DNA of 16,214 nt from JBKJVQ01 sp046717125 (GTDB lineage Bacteria; Pseudomonadota; Alphaproteobacteria; Rhizobiales; Methyloligellaceae). Shown piece after piece: positions 9,515 to 15,834 of this stretch. The stretch is from contig JBKJVQ010000290.1 of assembly GCA_046717125.1 (NCBI GenBank), positions 1 to 16,214 of the forward strand, in the 5' to 3' direction. A model generated the notes under the pieces. The model was not told the origin of the DNA and did not search any database. It was given only the letters and a program-made list of their open reading frames with translations. Position 1 is the first letter of the stretch; every line of letters starts with the position of its first letter. Both the position numbers and the translations under genes were made by a program.

Positions 9515-9601
9515 ATGACGCATGACAACGCGCTGGCGCTGTTGTAACCGTCGGATGCCGCCGCGTGGCGGCTGCCCGGGAAACCAAAGGGGGGAACCCT
9601 C

Positions 9602-9844
9602 ATGTTCTTGCCACCCGAATATGTCTGGCTCGAGCCGGTGCTCATCGCCGCACTCATCGTCTTCGTCATCGACTTCTTCAGCAACCTGATGGTTTTCGAG
9701 AACAGGTTGGTCAACGCGCTCGTCACCGCACTGATTTTCGCGGTGGTTTTCGGCGTGCTGGTCAGGCTTGGCTACAGCGACATGCGCATGTCGACGGAGC
9801 CGACGCCCCCCGTCGAGACGCAAACGGAACCGGTGTCGCCTTAA
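9602..9844 (+). CDS. Small two-helix inner-membrane protein, function unknown
   Basis: An 80-residue protein with two predicted membrane helices, about 10-32 (starting LEPVLIAALIVFVIDFF) and about 37-57 (LVNALVTALIFAVVFGVLV). A polar Pro/Thr/Glu-rich tail follows (PTPPVETQTEPVSP). AAGGGGGG lies about 7 bases before ATG 9602, a good ribosome site. A 6-bp hairpin with a GCGT loop (9557-9572) sits in the 87-base gap after the kinase gene, so the two genes could be co-transcribed. I do not recognise the family. Confidence 0.72.
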   Translation: MFLPPEYVWLEPVLIAALIVFVIDFFSNLMVFENRLVNALVTALIFAVVFGVLVRLGYSDMRMSTEPTPPVETQTEPVSP

Positions 9845-9853
9845 GAAGGTGGA

Positions 9854-9877
9854 TGCGGGCGGACACATCCGCCCGCA
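9854..9877. terminator. Stem-loop between convergent genes (probable bidirectional stop)
   Basis: A perfect 10-bp GC-rich stem, TGCGGGCGGA (9854-9863) with TCCGCCCGCA (9868-9877), has loop CACA. It lies 10 bases after the small membrane gene and 54 bases beyond the hydrolase stop on the other strand. There is no T-run on either side, so termination is inferred from position and stability. Confidence 0.55.
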
Positions 9878-9931
9878 CCTCATCCTCCGACCGCAGGTCT
9901 CGCGGACCGTTCCGCCAGAGACCTGCGCGAC

Positions 9932-10840
9932 TCATGCCCTGAGCGCGGCAGCGACGGCGTCGAGTACGCGGCCGATATTTTCGATGACCCAGAAATGGCC
10001 GGCGCCGTGAATGCGATCGAGACGGCAGGCCGGCAAACGGTCGGCCAGCGCATAAGCGGCCCTGGGCGGCACGGTCCGGTCGTCCGTACCTTGCCAGATG
10101 ACGCAAGGCACGATGACGTCTTCGATCGGGAAGCCCCATGCCTTGCCGAACAGGTGCAGGTCGCGCGCGGGGCCCGCGCAGGCCAGGGCGAGGCCGTCGC
10201 CCATGCAGTTCAGAAGCGTATCCTGCACGCCCTCTGCTGAAAGGACTGCGCGATCCGACAGCGAAGAGCGCTGCATGAGGGTGCGATAGGCGACTTCAGG
10301 CCTGCGCCGGTTCAGTTGCGCCAAGCCCCGGAACATCAGCCGGGAGAGAAGCAGGGAGCGGGCGGCGCCGCCATAGATGGCCTTCTGCAGGTTGGACAGA
10401 CCCATCGGCCCGTTGAATTCGGCCATTGGCCCAACCGGCGAGACCAGCGCGGCCAGTACGATCCGATCGGGAAGCTGATGCGCACAGGCAACGGCGAACG
10501 GCGCGCCGCCAGACAGCCCTATGACGGCGAACGGGCCGAGGCCGAGATGATCGGCAAGGGCCTCGACGTCCGCCGGCCAATCGACGATGCGCCGTCCAGG
10601 TTGGTGCGATGACATCCCGTACCCGGGCCGGTCCGGCGCGATCAATCGGAGATTGCGCGAGCGGGCCGCGTCGTCGGCAAGTCGGAAAATGAGCCGGGAG
10701 ACCGGCGTGCCGTGGAACGCGAGAACCGGAGCGCCATCCGGATCGCCGAATTCGGCGAATCCGAGATTGCGTCCGTCATCCCGACGCAGGGTGCGGCATG
10801 ACGCGTCCTGGGCTTCGGAATGCGGAAGTTCGGCCGTCAT
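9932..10840 (-). CDS. Alpha/beta-fold hydrolase
   Basis: A 302-residue cytoplasmic alpha/beta hydrolase with no signal peptide. Visible parts: the oxyanion-hole motif FHGTP (42-46), the nucleophile elbow GLSGG with Ser110, an acidic residue at Asp253 or Asp254 in QGTDDRTVP, and the catalytic His282 in GAGHFWV. A helical cap region spans roughly 140-225. The fold is clear but the substrate is not; similar proteins are annotated as esterases, lipases or haloperoxidase-like enzymes. GGGAGGG lies 5 bases before ATG 10840. It is last in a - strand run after aspC and the mop-like gene, with a 31-base gap, so an operon is likely. Confidence 0.9.
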   Translation of the reverse strand: MTAELPHSEAQDASCRTLRRDDGRNLGFAEFGDPDGAPVLAFHGTPVSRLIFRLADDAARSRNLRLIAPDRPGYGMSSHQPGRRIVDWPADVEALADHLGLGPFAVIGLSGGAPFAVACAHQLPDRIVLAALVSPVGPMAEFNGPMGLSNLQKAIYGGAARSLLLSRLMFRGLAQLNRRRPEVAYRTLMQRSSLSDRAVLSAEGVQDTLLNCMGDGLALACAGPARDLHLFGKAWGFPIEDVIVPCVIWQGTDDRTVPPRAAYALADRLPACRLDRIHGAGHFWVIENIGRVLDAVAAALRA

Positions 10841-10871
10841 TATGACCCTCCCGGAAACCGCGAGGGCTGTG

Positions 10872-11081
10872 TTAGCGCGTCGCGATCATCACGTCGCTGG
10901 CTTTGATCACGATGACCACCTTGGAGCCGTCGCGGATCCCTAGATCATCGATCGCGCCGACGGTTGTCGTGGCCGTGACGATGACATCGTTGCCGATATC
11001 GACATGCACCTCGGCAGCGACTGCGCCACGTTTGATCTCGACCACGGTTCCTGGAAGTTGATTGCGCGCGCTCAGTTTCAT
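10872..11081 (-). CDS. Molybdenum-pterin-binding (TOBE/Mop-like) protein
   Basis: A 69-residue protein that is essentially one TOBE domain: MKLSARNQLPGTVVEIKRG at the start, then AEVHVDIGN, and ITLSV-like strands ending VKASDVMIATR-style as VIKASDVMIATR. This is the MopI/molbindin family, small oligomeric proteins that bind molybdate or tungstate for storage or delivery. I chose ATG 11081, preceded by AAGGAA at 6 bases, over an in-frame start at 11114 that would lie only 3 bases past aspC. It sits between aspC (36-base gap) and the hydrolase (31-base gap), with no molybdate transport or cofactor genes in view, so the functional link with its neighbours is unclear. Confidence 0.88.
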   Translation of the reverse strand: MKLSARNQLPGTVVEIKRGAVAAEVHVDIGNDVIVTATTTVGAIDDLGIRDGSKVVIVIKASDVMIATR

Positions 11082-11117
11082 TCGTTGTTCCTTGCGGGGC
11101 CTAAGGGTCTGCAAAAT

Positions 11118-12320
11118 CTACTTCAATCCCGCGCAGAAGCGCTGGATGCGGCGGCAGGATTCCTCCAGTGCCTCGGTCGAGGTGGCGTAGGAGATTCGGA
11201 AGAAGGGCGACAGGCCGAACGCCGCGCCATGCACAACGGCAACGCCCTCCTCTTCCAGGAGCGCCGTTACAAAATCCTCATCGCTGTCGAGCTTCGCTCC
11301 CGCCGGCGTCGTCTTGCCCATGCAGCCTGCGCAGGACGGGTAGACATAGAAAGCGCCCTCGGGCGTCGGGCATTCGATGCCCTTGGCCTGGTTCAGCATG
11401 GAAACGACGAGGTCGCGGCGCGATTTGAAGGTCTCGCGCCAGCCGGGCAGGAAATCCTGCGGCCCGTCCAGCGCCTCGACCGCCGCCCATTGCGCGATTG
11501 AGGACGGGTTCGAGGTCGACTGCGACTGCAGCTTCGCGATCGCCTTGATCAGCGCCTCGGGCCCGCCCGCATAGCCGATACGCCAGCCCGTCATGGCATA
11601 CGCCTTGGACACGCCGTTCATCGTCAGTGCACGGTCTTTCAGTTTTGGCTCGACCTGTACCGGGGTCACGAACTCGAATCCGTCATAGGTGAGATGCTCG
11701 TAGATGTCGTCGGAGAGTATCCAGACATGCGCATGCCGAAGCAAAACATCGGTCAGCGCCTTCATCTCGTTGCGCGAATACGCCGCGCCGGTCGGGTTCG
11801 ACGGCGAATTGAAGATCAGCCACTTGGTCTTGGGCGTGATTGCCTTTTCGAGTGCATCGGGCGTCAGCTTGAAGCCCAATTCGAGCGTTGTCTCGACGAT
11901 CACCGGCTTGCCGCCGCCGAGCAGCACGATATCCGGATAGCTTACCCAGTAGGGCGCGGGGATGATGACTTCGTCGCCCGGATCGAGCGTCGCCAAAAGC
12001 GCATTGTAAAGCACGTGCTTGCCGCCGGAGCCGACCGTGATCTCGGCCGGCTTGTAGTCGAGACCGTTCTCGCGCTTGAACTTTGCCGCGATTGCCTTTT
12101 TCAGCTCCGGGATGCCGTCGACGGCGGTGTATTTGGTCTCGCCGCGCCTGATCGCCTCCATCGCCGCCGACTTGATGTTGTCGGGGGTGTCGAAATCGGG
12201 CTCGCCCGCGCCGAGGCCGATAACATCCTTGCCAGCGGCCTTCAGGTCACGCGCCTTGGACGTGATGGCAATGGTGGCCGACGGCTGGATACGGTTCAGC
12301 GATGAAGCGATGAAACCCAC
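11118..12320 (-). CDS. aspC: Aspartate aminotransferase (class I, subgroup Ib)
   Basis: A PLP-dependent enzyme that interconverts aspartate + 2-oxoglutarate with oxaloacetate + glutamate; members of this bacterial subgroup sometimes also act on prephenate or aromatic amino acids. The 400-residue product shows the N-terminal GLGAGEPDFDTP (34-46), SPSNPTG with Asn175, SDDIYE with Asp204 (pyridine nitrogen) and Tyr207, the PLP Schiff-base Lys239 in GVSKAYAMTGWR, and the carboxylate-binding Arg375 in FRISYA. The start is a GTG at 12320, giving the expected GFIASSLNRIQPSATIA; AGGA lies 8 bases upstream. It heads the aspC / mop-like / hydrolase set, and the preceding DUF892 gene is cut off by a terminator. 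Confidence 0.96.
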   Translation of the reverse strand: MGFIASSLNRIQPSATIAITSKARDLKAAGKDVIGLGAGEPDFDTPDNIKSAAMEAIRRGETKYTAVDGIPELKKAIAAKFKRENGLDYKPAEITVGSGGKHVLYNALLATLDPGDEVIIPAPYWVSYPDIVLLGGGKPVIVETTLELGFKLTPDALEKAITPKTKWLIFNSPSNPTGAAYSRNEMKALTDVLLRHAHVWILSDDIYEHLTYDGFEFVTPVQVEPKLKDRALTMNGVSKAYAMTGWRIGYAGGPEALIKAIAKLQSQSTSNPSSIAQWAAVEALDGPQDFLPGWRETFKSRRDLVVSMLNQAKGIECPTPEGAFYVYPSCAGCMGKTTPAGAKLDSDEDFVTALLEEEGVAVVHGAAFGLSPFFRISYATSTEALEESCRRIQRFCAGLK

Positions 12321-12352
12321 GGTGTCTATCCTGTTGCGAAAGCGCGGCGGAC

Positions 12353-12381
12353 ACTAGAAGTGCAGATTGGTGCGGCGCAAG
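12353..12381 (-). promoter_or_regulatory. Candidate promoter of the aspC operon
   Basis: On the - strand, CTTGCG (12381-12376) and TCTAGT (12358-12353) are spaced by exactly 17 bases. It lies directly after the DUF892 terminator, where a promoter for aspC is needed, and predicts a leader of about 26 bases. The -10 match is only partial. Confidence 0.4.
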
Positions 12382-12382
12382 C

Positions 12383-12411
12383 AAAAGCGGCCGCCCCGAT
12401 GGGACGGCCGC
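12383..12411 (-). terminator. Rho-independent terminator of the DUF892 gene
   Basis: On the - strand an 11-bp stem (12411-12401 with 12397-12387, one U-G pair, loop AUC) is followed by TTTT (12386-12383). It starts 25 bases after the DUF892 stop and separates that gene from aspC. Confidence 0.75.
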
Positions 12412-12436
12412 CGAACATACGCGATACCCAAACGCC

Positions 12437-12919
12437 CTACGCAGCCTGTCGATTGAGCTGTCCCTCGGCCAATTGGGAAAGAAGACGATCCGCCTTGTAT
12501 TCCTCGTCGAGAGTCTGCTGCAGCAGCTTTGCGGCGTCCTTCATGCCGAGCTGTTTGGCCCAGGCGATCAGCGTACCGTAGCGCGCGATCTCGTAGTGCT
12601 CGATCGCCTGCGCTGCCCCGATCATGCCGGCGTCGCGCGTATCGGCATCCTCGGCCTCGTCCATCACTTCCTTGCCTTCCTCGACCAGACCCTTGATCGC
12701 CTCGCAGACCTTGGTGGCCGGCTTCTTACCGAGCATCTCGAAAACTTGCTCGATCCGCTCGACTTGGCCTTGAGTCTCCGTCACGTGGTTGCGGAAAGCG
12801 GTGGCGAGTTCCTCTGAGTCGGCCTTCTTCGCCATCTTCGGCAAGGCCTTTAAGATCTGCTTTTCGGCGTGATAGACGTCCTTCAGCGTATTGTGGAAAA
12901 GGTCTTCGAGGGTCTTCAT
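12437..12919 (-). CDS. DUF892 ferritin-like protein (YciE/YciF family)
   Basis: A 160-residue helical protein of the DUF892 ferritin-like family, widespread and usually stress-induced; the biochemical role is unsettled. It starts MKTLEDLFHNTLKDVYHAEKQ, typical for the family. Candidate metal ligands follow the ferritin-like pattern: Glu19 in YHAEK, His45/Glu48 in HVTE, Glu107/His108/Glu110 in AIEHYE, and Glu139/Glu140 in LDEEYKAD. ATG 12919 has AGGAG about 8 bases upstream; the frame stays open to 13150, but that part crosses the promoter and lacks family similarity. An EcfG-type promoter lies about 70 bases upstream of the predicted transcript's start codon, and a terminator follows, so this is a single-gene stress unit. 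Confidence 0.93.
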   Translation of the reverse strand: MKTLEDLFHNTLKDVYHAEKQILKALPKMAKKADSEELATAFRNHVTETQGQVERIEQVFEMLGKKPATKVCEAIKGLVEEGKEVMDEAEDADTRDAGMIGAAQAIEHYEIARYGTLIAWAKQLGMKDAAKLLQQTLDEEYKADRLLSQLAEGQLNRQAA

Positions 12920-12995
12920 TTGTCCGCTCCTGTGGGCGAGTGCTGTTTCGCTCCGGCTTCGCGTTCTTCGGATGCATCGGTCCGCGCTTCGCGAT

Positions 12996-13020
12996 AACTC
13001 GCGGACTTGTGACCGGTTCC
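12996..13020 (-). promoter_or_regulatory. EcfG-type general stress promoter of the DUF892 gene
   Basis: Read on the - strand: GGAAC (13020-13016), 17 bases, then GTT (12998-12996). This matches the GGAAC-N16/17-(C)GTT consensus recognised by EcfG sigma factors of the alphaproteobacterial general stress response. The -10 region reads CCGCGAGTT, identical to that of the second such promoter at 15754-15778. The rest of the 12920-13191 gap holds no gene that I can see. Confidence 0.65.
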
Positions 13021-13191
13021 GGAAAACCGCCGAAGTCGCGATTCGCCCGTCACACATCCGCCTTAAGTGTGGCGCGGCCAGCGTAGGCGCGATGCGCGGC
13101 GTCACGATCCGGCTAAAAGCGCGCCCAAATGGCGTGCTCATCTGGTTCACCAGGACGCATCACGGACTGAGCAGAGCTTGAGAGGCTCGTC

Positions 13192-13533
13192 GTGATAGTA
13201 CCAAACAAGACCTTGCATGCCGCCCGCGCGGGGCAGACACTCATAGTAATGATCGGCGCGACAGTTTCCATGCCTTTCGCTCTCTTGCTGCTGCCAAGCG
13301 AGGCCAACACGGCGATCGCTGCCTTGGCGTTGGCGGATGCATTCGGCGGCGGCGCACTCACAATACCGGTTCCTGGCAACATGACCTTCGATCTCTACGC
13401 ATTCGCTGGCCGTTCGCTTCCGGTGGGTATCATGGCGCTTGCTCTTGCCGCCGTGTGCTCATCCGTGATCGGCGGCTGTCGGCGACTCCGCCGCGAAGAC
13501 GCCTCCCCGCGGCGGTATGGGAGGAGGACCTGA
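13192..13533 (+). CDS. Unknown small membrane protein, coupled to the next gene
   Basis: A 113-residue protein starting at GTG 13192, with GAGAGG 6 bases upstream. It has two likely membrane helices, about 15-34 (TLIVMIGATVSMPFALLLLP) and about 77-95 (VGIMALALAAVCSSVIGG), a more weakly hydrophobic stretch near 39-52, and an Arg-rich C-terminus (RRLRRED, RRYGRRT) that should face the cytoplasm. Codon use includes ATA, GTA and CTT more than its neighbours, which may reflect transfer or weak constraint. Its TGA stop overlaps the next ATG by one base (TGATG), which argues that both frames are translated. No family recognised. Confidence 0.55.
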   Translation: MIVPNKTLHAARAGQTLIVMIGATVSMPFALLLLPSEANTAIAALALADAFGGGALTIPVPGNMTFDLYAFAGRSLPVGIMALALAAVCSSVIGGCRRLRREDASPRRYGRRT

Positions 13534-14054
13534 TGCCGGAACGGGGGCCGGTCCAGTTCCTCCTCCCCTCTTTGCCGGGGCGGGCTCTGCGGCTTTGCAC
13601 GGTTGTCGCCGGCTTGGCGGGCGGGCTCGCCATCGGCCTGATCGCCATGGCGACGCCGATGGGACACGCAGTCCTGGATTTGACGGGACTGAAGCTTGAC
13701 GGGGATGTGCGGCGGCTGGGTCCGAGCGCCACGGCCCGCGACATGTCCGCTAGACCTGAAGTCTCGACTTCGGCGGCGGAACCGGTCTATCGCGCCGCCG
13801 ACGAAGAACGTCGTGCCGTGGCGATCGGGGACAGCATCACCGTCACGTCCCCGGGTGGCGAAATGCGCAGGTTCAGGATTACCGGCCTGAAGTTACTCGA
13901 CGGCGGCTGTCCGTCGCGCGATCCGCATCTGTCGAACCGGACGCCGTCGGAACTATGCTGGGCCGCGGACGCGACCGGCAAGCTGCGCTTTGTCATTCAG
14001 GTGGAAAGCGAAGCCGAACCCGACAATTCTCCGAACGCACAGCAAAAACTGTAG
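13533..14054 (+). CDS. Unknown membrane-anchored protein with extracytoplasmic domain
   Basis: A 173-residue protein whose ATG at 13533 overlaps the preceding stop; GGAGGAGG lies 5 bases upstream. One helix (about 19-42, LCTVVAGLAGGLAIGLIAMA) anchors a soluble C-terminal region. The later part (about 95-160) looks beta-rich (AIGDSITVTSPGGEMRRFRI) and contains two cysteines, 126 and 142, that could form a disulfide if exported. The C-terminus is polar (DNSPNAQQKL). Translational coupling to the upstream membrane protein suggests the two act together. No family recognised; it converges with the SRPBCC gene across a 37-base gap. Confidence 0.65.
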   Translation: MPERGPVQFLLPSLPGRALRLCTVVAGLAGGLAIGLIAMATPMGHAVLDLTGLKLDGDVRRLGPSATARDMSARPEVSTSAAEPVYRAADEERRAVAIGDSITVTSPGGEMRRFRITGLKLLDGGCPSRDPHLSNRTPSELCWAADATGKLRFVIQVESEAEPDNSPNAQQKL

Positions 14055-14091
14055 CGCTTCGCCCGCCAGCATTGCGACTGAGCCACATCCG

Positions 14092-14625
14092 TCACGCCGC
14101 CGGCCGGCCTTCCGCGAGGTTGCGCAGTTTGGCCAGGCCTTTCTCGTAATCCGCGCCGATCCAGCGATCGTAGAGAACGCCCATCCAGCGCTCGAACGGA
14201 TTCATGCCGAGTTCTGACTGGAACTGCCAGGTGAGCCGGGTGCCGGCGCCGGAGGGCGCAAGCAGATAGCGCGCGGTCGCGTCCTCGCCATCGAAGTCGA
14301 GCGCAGCGTCTACCCGGCGGTTCGGTTCGCTCAAAGTGATCTGCTGGCTGCCTGATCCGATCGTGTCGCCCTTCCACTCCATGCGCGCGCCCTCACCGGA
14401 TTCGGGGCCGGAGAAACTGTAAACCGCCTGGGGATCGTATTCGGTCCACGGCGACCACTCGTTGAATCGCCTGGGTGTGTTGACGTATCCGAAGACTTCC
14501 GATTCGGGTGCGTTGATCACCGTCGCGCGCGTGACCGTGACCGAACGCGGCAGCGCGAATCCGACCGCGATGAGAATCAGCAGTAGCGCGGCAAGCCCGC
14601 CGAACAGCCGGATCATTGGCGACAT
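14092..14625 (-). CDS. SRPBCC (START/polyketide cyclase-like) protein with N-terminal membrane anchor
   Basis: A 177-residue protein with one N-terminal hydrophobic helix (about 4-25) followed by an SRPBCC-type domain. Diagnostic features are the first strand VTRATVINAPESEVFGYVNTPRRFNEWSPW and the C-terminal helix around WMGVLYDRWIGADYEKGLAKLRNLAE. These domains form a deep ligand-binding cavity, but the ligand is unknown; other family members bind lipids or polyketides. ATG 14625 follows a GGAGGAGGGAAGGG tract. An imperfect palindrome (14642-14669) lies immediately upstream in the divergent gap. The fold assignment is firm, the function is not. Confidence 0.85.
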   Translation of the reverse strand: MSPMIRLFGGLAALLLILIAVGFALPRSVTVTRATVINAPESEVFGYVNTPRRFNEWSPWTEYDPQAVYSFSGPESGEGARMEWKGDTIGSGSQQITLSEPNRRVDAALDFDGEDATARYLLAPSGAGTRLTWQFQSELGMNPFERWMGVLYDRWIGADYEKGLAKLRNLAEGRPAA

Positions 14626-14641
14626 GATTTTCCCTTCCCTC

Positions 14642-14669
14642 CTCCGGACCCGCCGCGGCGGTACCGGAG
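14642..14669. repeat. 28-bp interrupted palindrome between divergent genes
   Basis: CTCCGG (14642-14647) pairs with CCGGAG (14664-14669), and CCGCC (14650-14654) pairs with GGCGG (14657-14661), with a symmetric 2-base mismatch between the two steps. It lies 17 bases upstream of the SRPBCC start, at its ribosome-site/leader region, so it could be an operator or an mRNA hairpin. No known operator was recognised. Confidence 0.5.
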
Positions 14670-14767
14670 TTTCCCACACATTCCGACGGTGATGAAGAAT
14701 TGGGCACCTTCCCAGGAACCCGCGATGAGATTACATTTCGCGCTGTCTTGGGCAAGGGGAGGCAATC

Positions 14768-14938
14768 ATGAATCTGAGCGCGCCGACGGTACCGGTTTTC
14801 GCCATATCGCTGATACTCGCGATTCTCGCCATCATCAGCATGTTCGTCGTGTTGCCCTATGTGACGCAGTACGCGTTCTGGGTAGCGATCATCGCCTATC
14901 TGGTGCTCATGATCGGCACGCTCGTGCGCGGCATGTAA
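14768..14938 (+). CDS. 56-residue two-helix membrane protein, paralogue of the 15128 gene
   Basis: A short gene, ATG 14768 to TAA 14938, with a strong AGGGGAGG site 5 bases before the start. The protein begins MNLSAPTVPVFAISLILAIL and has two membrane helices (about 9-29 and 36-52), ending LVLMIGTLVRGM. It aligns along its length with the 60-residue protein at 15128: T-P-F-IS-IL-ILAI near the N-terminus and AY-VL-IG-L-RG at the C-terminus. The repeat of this pattern and the strong ribosome site argue that it is real despite its size. Function unknown; small stress-linked envelope proteins of this shape are common in rhizobia. Confidence 0.75.
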   Translation: MNLSAPTVPVFAISLILAILAIISMFVVLPYVTQYAFWVAIIAYLVLMIGTLVRGM

Positions 14939-14955
14939 AGCGACTTGCTTCGTTG

Positions 14956-14988
14956 CGCATGATCGTATCCCTCTGACGCGATCATGCG
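14956..14988. repeat. Palindrome between the two small membrane-protein genes
   Basis: CGCATGATCG (14956-14965) pairs perfectly with CGATCATGCG (14979-14988) around a 13-base loop. It begins 18 bases after the 14768 gene's stop, so it may protect or end that transcript. The GCGCATGATC...GATCATGCG frame also resembles a dispersed Bradyrhizobium-type palindrome. Two further hairpins follow at 15019-15039 (8 bp) and 15055-15073 (7 bp). Confidence 0.55.
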
Positions 14989-15127
14989 TAGTGGCCTCGC
15001 GCCGCCGCACGTTTCGGTCCTGAGAGATCGCCTCTCGGGATGTCGGATTTGTTTTTGGCGGTCAGACTGCCAATTCACCCGCGCAATGGTCCCGCGTCTG
15101 CGCACCTCGTCTACAAAAGGAACCTAG

Positions 15128-15310
15128 ATGCGCACCTGGCTTACCCCGCCGACCTATCCAATCTTTCTGATCTCGGTGATCCTGTTCATTCTCGCGATAT
15201 TCGCCCATTACGGCGGCGTGAATATTCCGGTGGTCAGCGAACACACATGGGAAACGCTGCTGATCGCATACGTCGTGCTGCTGATCGGCAATCTGTTCCG
15301 CGGCGTTTGA
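15128..15310 (+). CDS. 60-residue two-helix membrane protein, paralogue of the 14768 gene
   Basis: The protein reads MRTWLTPPTYPIFLISVILF at the start and ends AYVVLLIGNLFRGV, with helices about 10-27 and 42-57 joined by a short polar loop (HYGGVNIPVVSEHTWE). AAAGGAA lies about 5 bases before ATG 15128. It shares helix patterns and the IGxLxRG ending with the upstream 56-residue protein, so the two probably arose by tandem duplication. The 189-base interval between them contains three hairpins and no convincing gene. Function unknown. Confidence 0.75.
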   Translation: MRTWLTPPTYPIFLISVILFILAIFAHYGGVNIPVVSEHTWETLLIAYVVLLIGNLFRGV

Positions 15311-15338
15311 CCGGGTCGTCGGTTCAGATGCGGTAGCT

Positions 15339-15719
15339 TTAGCCGCCGCTTCGATGCTCGCCGCGATCGCCCTCGCCTTCCGCATCCGGCGTTCCGGAGG
15401 CTTGGTCGCCCTTGTCCTCGCTGGCATGGGGTGACGGCATGGCTTCCGCCACCTGCTCGGTCTCCTTGAGGGCACGATCGAGCTTACCCCGGCTGTCGCC
15501 GCGCTTCGGATCCTGGCTCTTGCCGTGGTCGCCGGCAAAGCCGGTATGGCCGGATGCATCTTCCTCGGCGCGTTCCTTGCGCTCCCGCGCGTCCTTCCGG
15601 TCTTCGCTGACGGGCTCCTTCGGCGGCCGGCCTCCCCCCACCTTGTCGCCGGGGGTCGCGTAGGTCGGAACCGAATCTTCCGGCGTGCCGTCGCCGCTCT
15701 GCTTCGTCTGCTTCTTCAT
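15339..15719 (-). CDS. Hydrophilin-like, highly charged disordered protein
   Basis: A 126-residue protein almost devoid of hydrophobic residues and rich in Gly, Asp, Glu, Lys, Arg, Ser and Pro (MKKQTKQSGDGTPEDSVP; DRKDARERKERAEEDASG). No cysteine, signal peptide or membrane segment is seen. It should be largely disordered, like hydrophilins that protect cells during desiccation or osmotic stress; that role is an inference from composition and promoter. ATG 15719 has GAGGAG 7 bases upstream. An EcfG-type promoter sits about 35-60 bases upstream, which independently supports a stress gene. It converges with the 15128 gene and is divergent from the 15835 gene. Confidence 0.75.
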   Translation of the reverse strand: MKKQTKQSGDGTPEDSVPTYATPGDKVGGGRPPKEPVSEDRKDARERKERAEEDASGHTGFAGDHGKSQDPKRGDSRGKLDRALKETEQVAEAMPSPHASEDKGDQASGTPDAEGEGDRGEHRSGG

Positions 15720-15753
15720 CGGGCCGCTCCTCAAGACAATGCCGTGCGCACGC

Positions 15754-15778
15754 AACTCGCGGGCGGCGAACGCGTTCC
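15754..15778 (-). promoter_or_regulatory. EcfG-type general stress promoter of the hydrophilin-like gene
   Basis: On the - strand: GGAAC (15778-15774), 17 bases, GTT (15756-15754). Spacing and the CCGCGAGTT -10 region are the same as in the DUF892 promoter at 12996-13020, although the rest of the spacer differs. The predicted leader is about 28 bases. Confidence 0.65.
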
Positions 15779-15834
15779 GCTATTCGCGATCTGCCCGCCT
15801 GCGAGGCGGTGCGCAATGCGGGAGCGATGAACAC

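Noticed and set aside
12920..13150. N-terminal extension of the DUF892 frame
   Set aside because: The Arg/Ser-rich extension spans the EcfG-type promoter and is not part of the family, whose members start at MKTLEDLF-like sequences.
14715..14739. GGAAC upstream of the 56-residue membrane protein as a third EcfG promoter
   Set aside because: At a 16-17 base spacing the downstream sequence is TTTC, with no GTT, so the -10 element is missing.
15040..15336. A 98-codon + strand frame beginning MSDLFLAV
   Set aside because: It overlaps the whole 15128 membrane-protein gene in another frame, passes through a hairpin, and lacks a convincing ribosome site.
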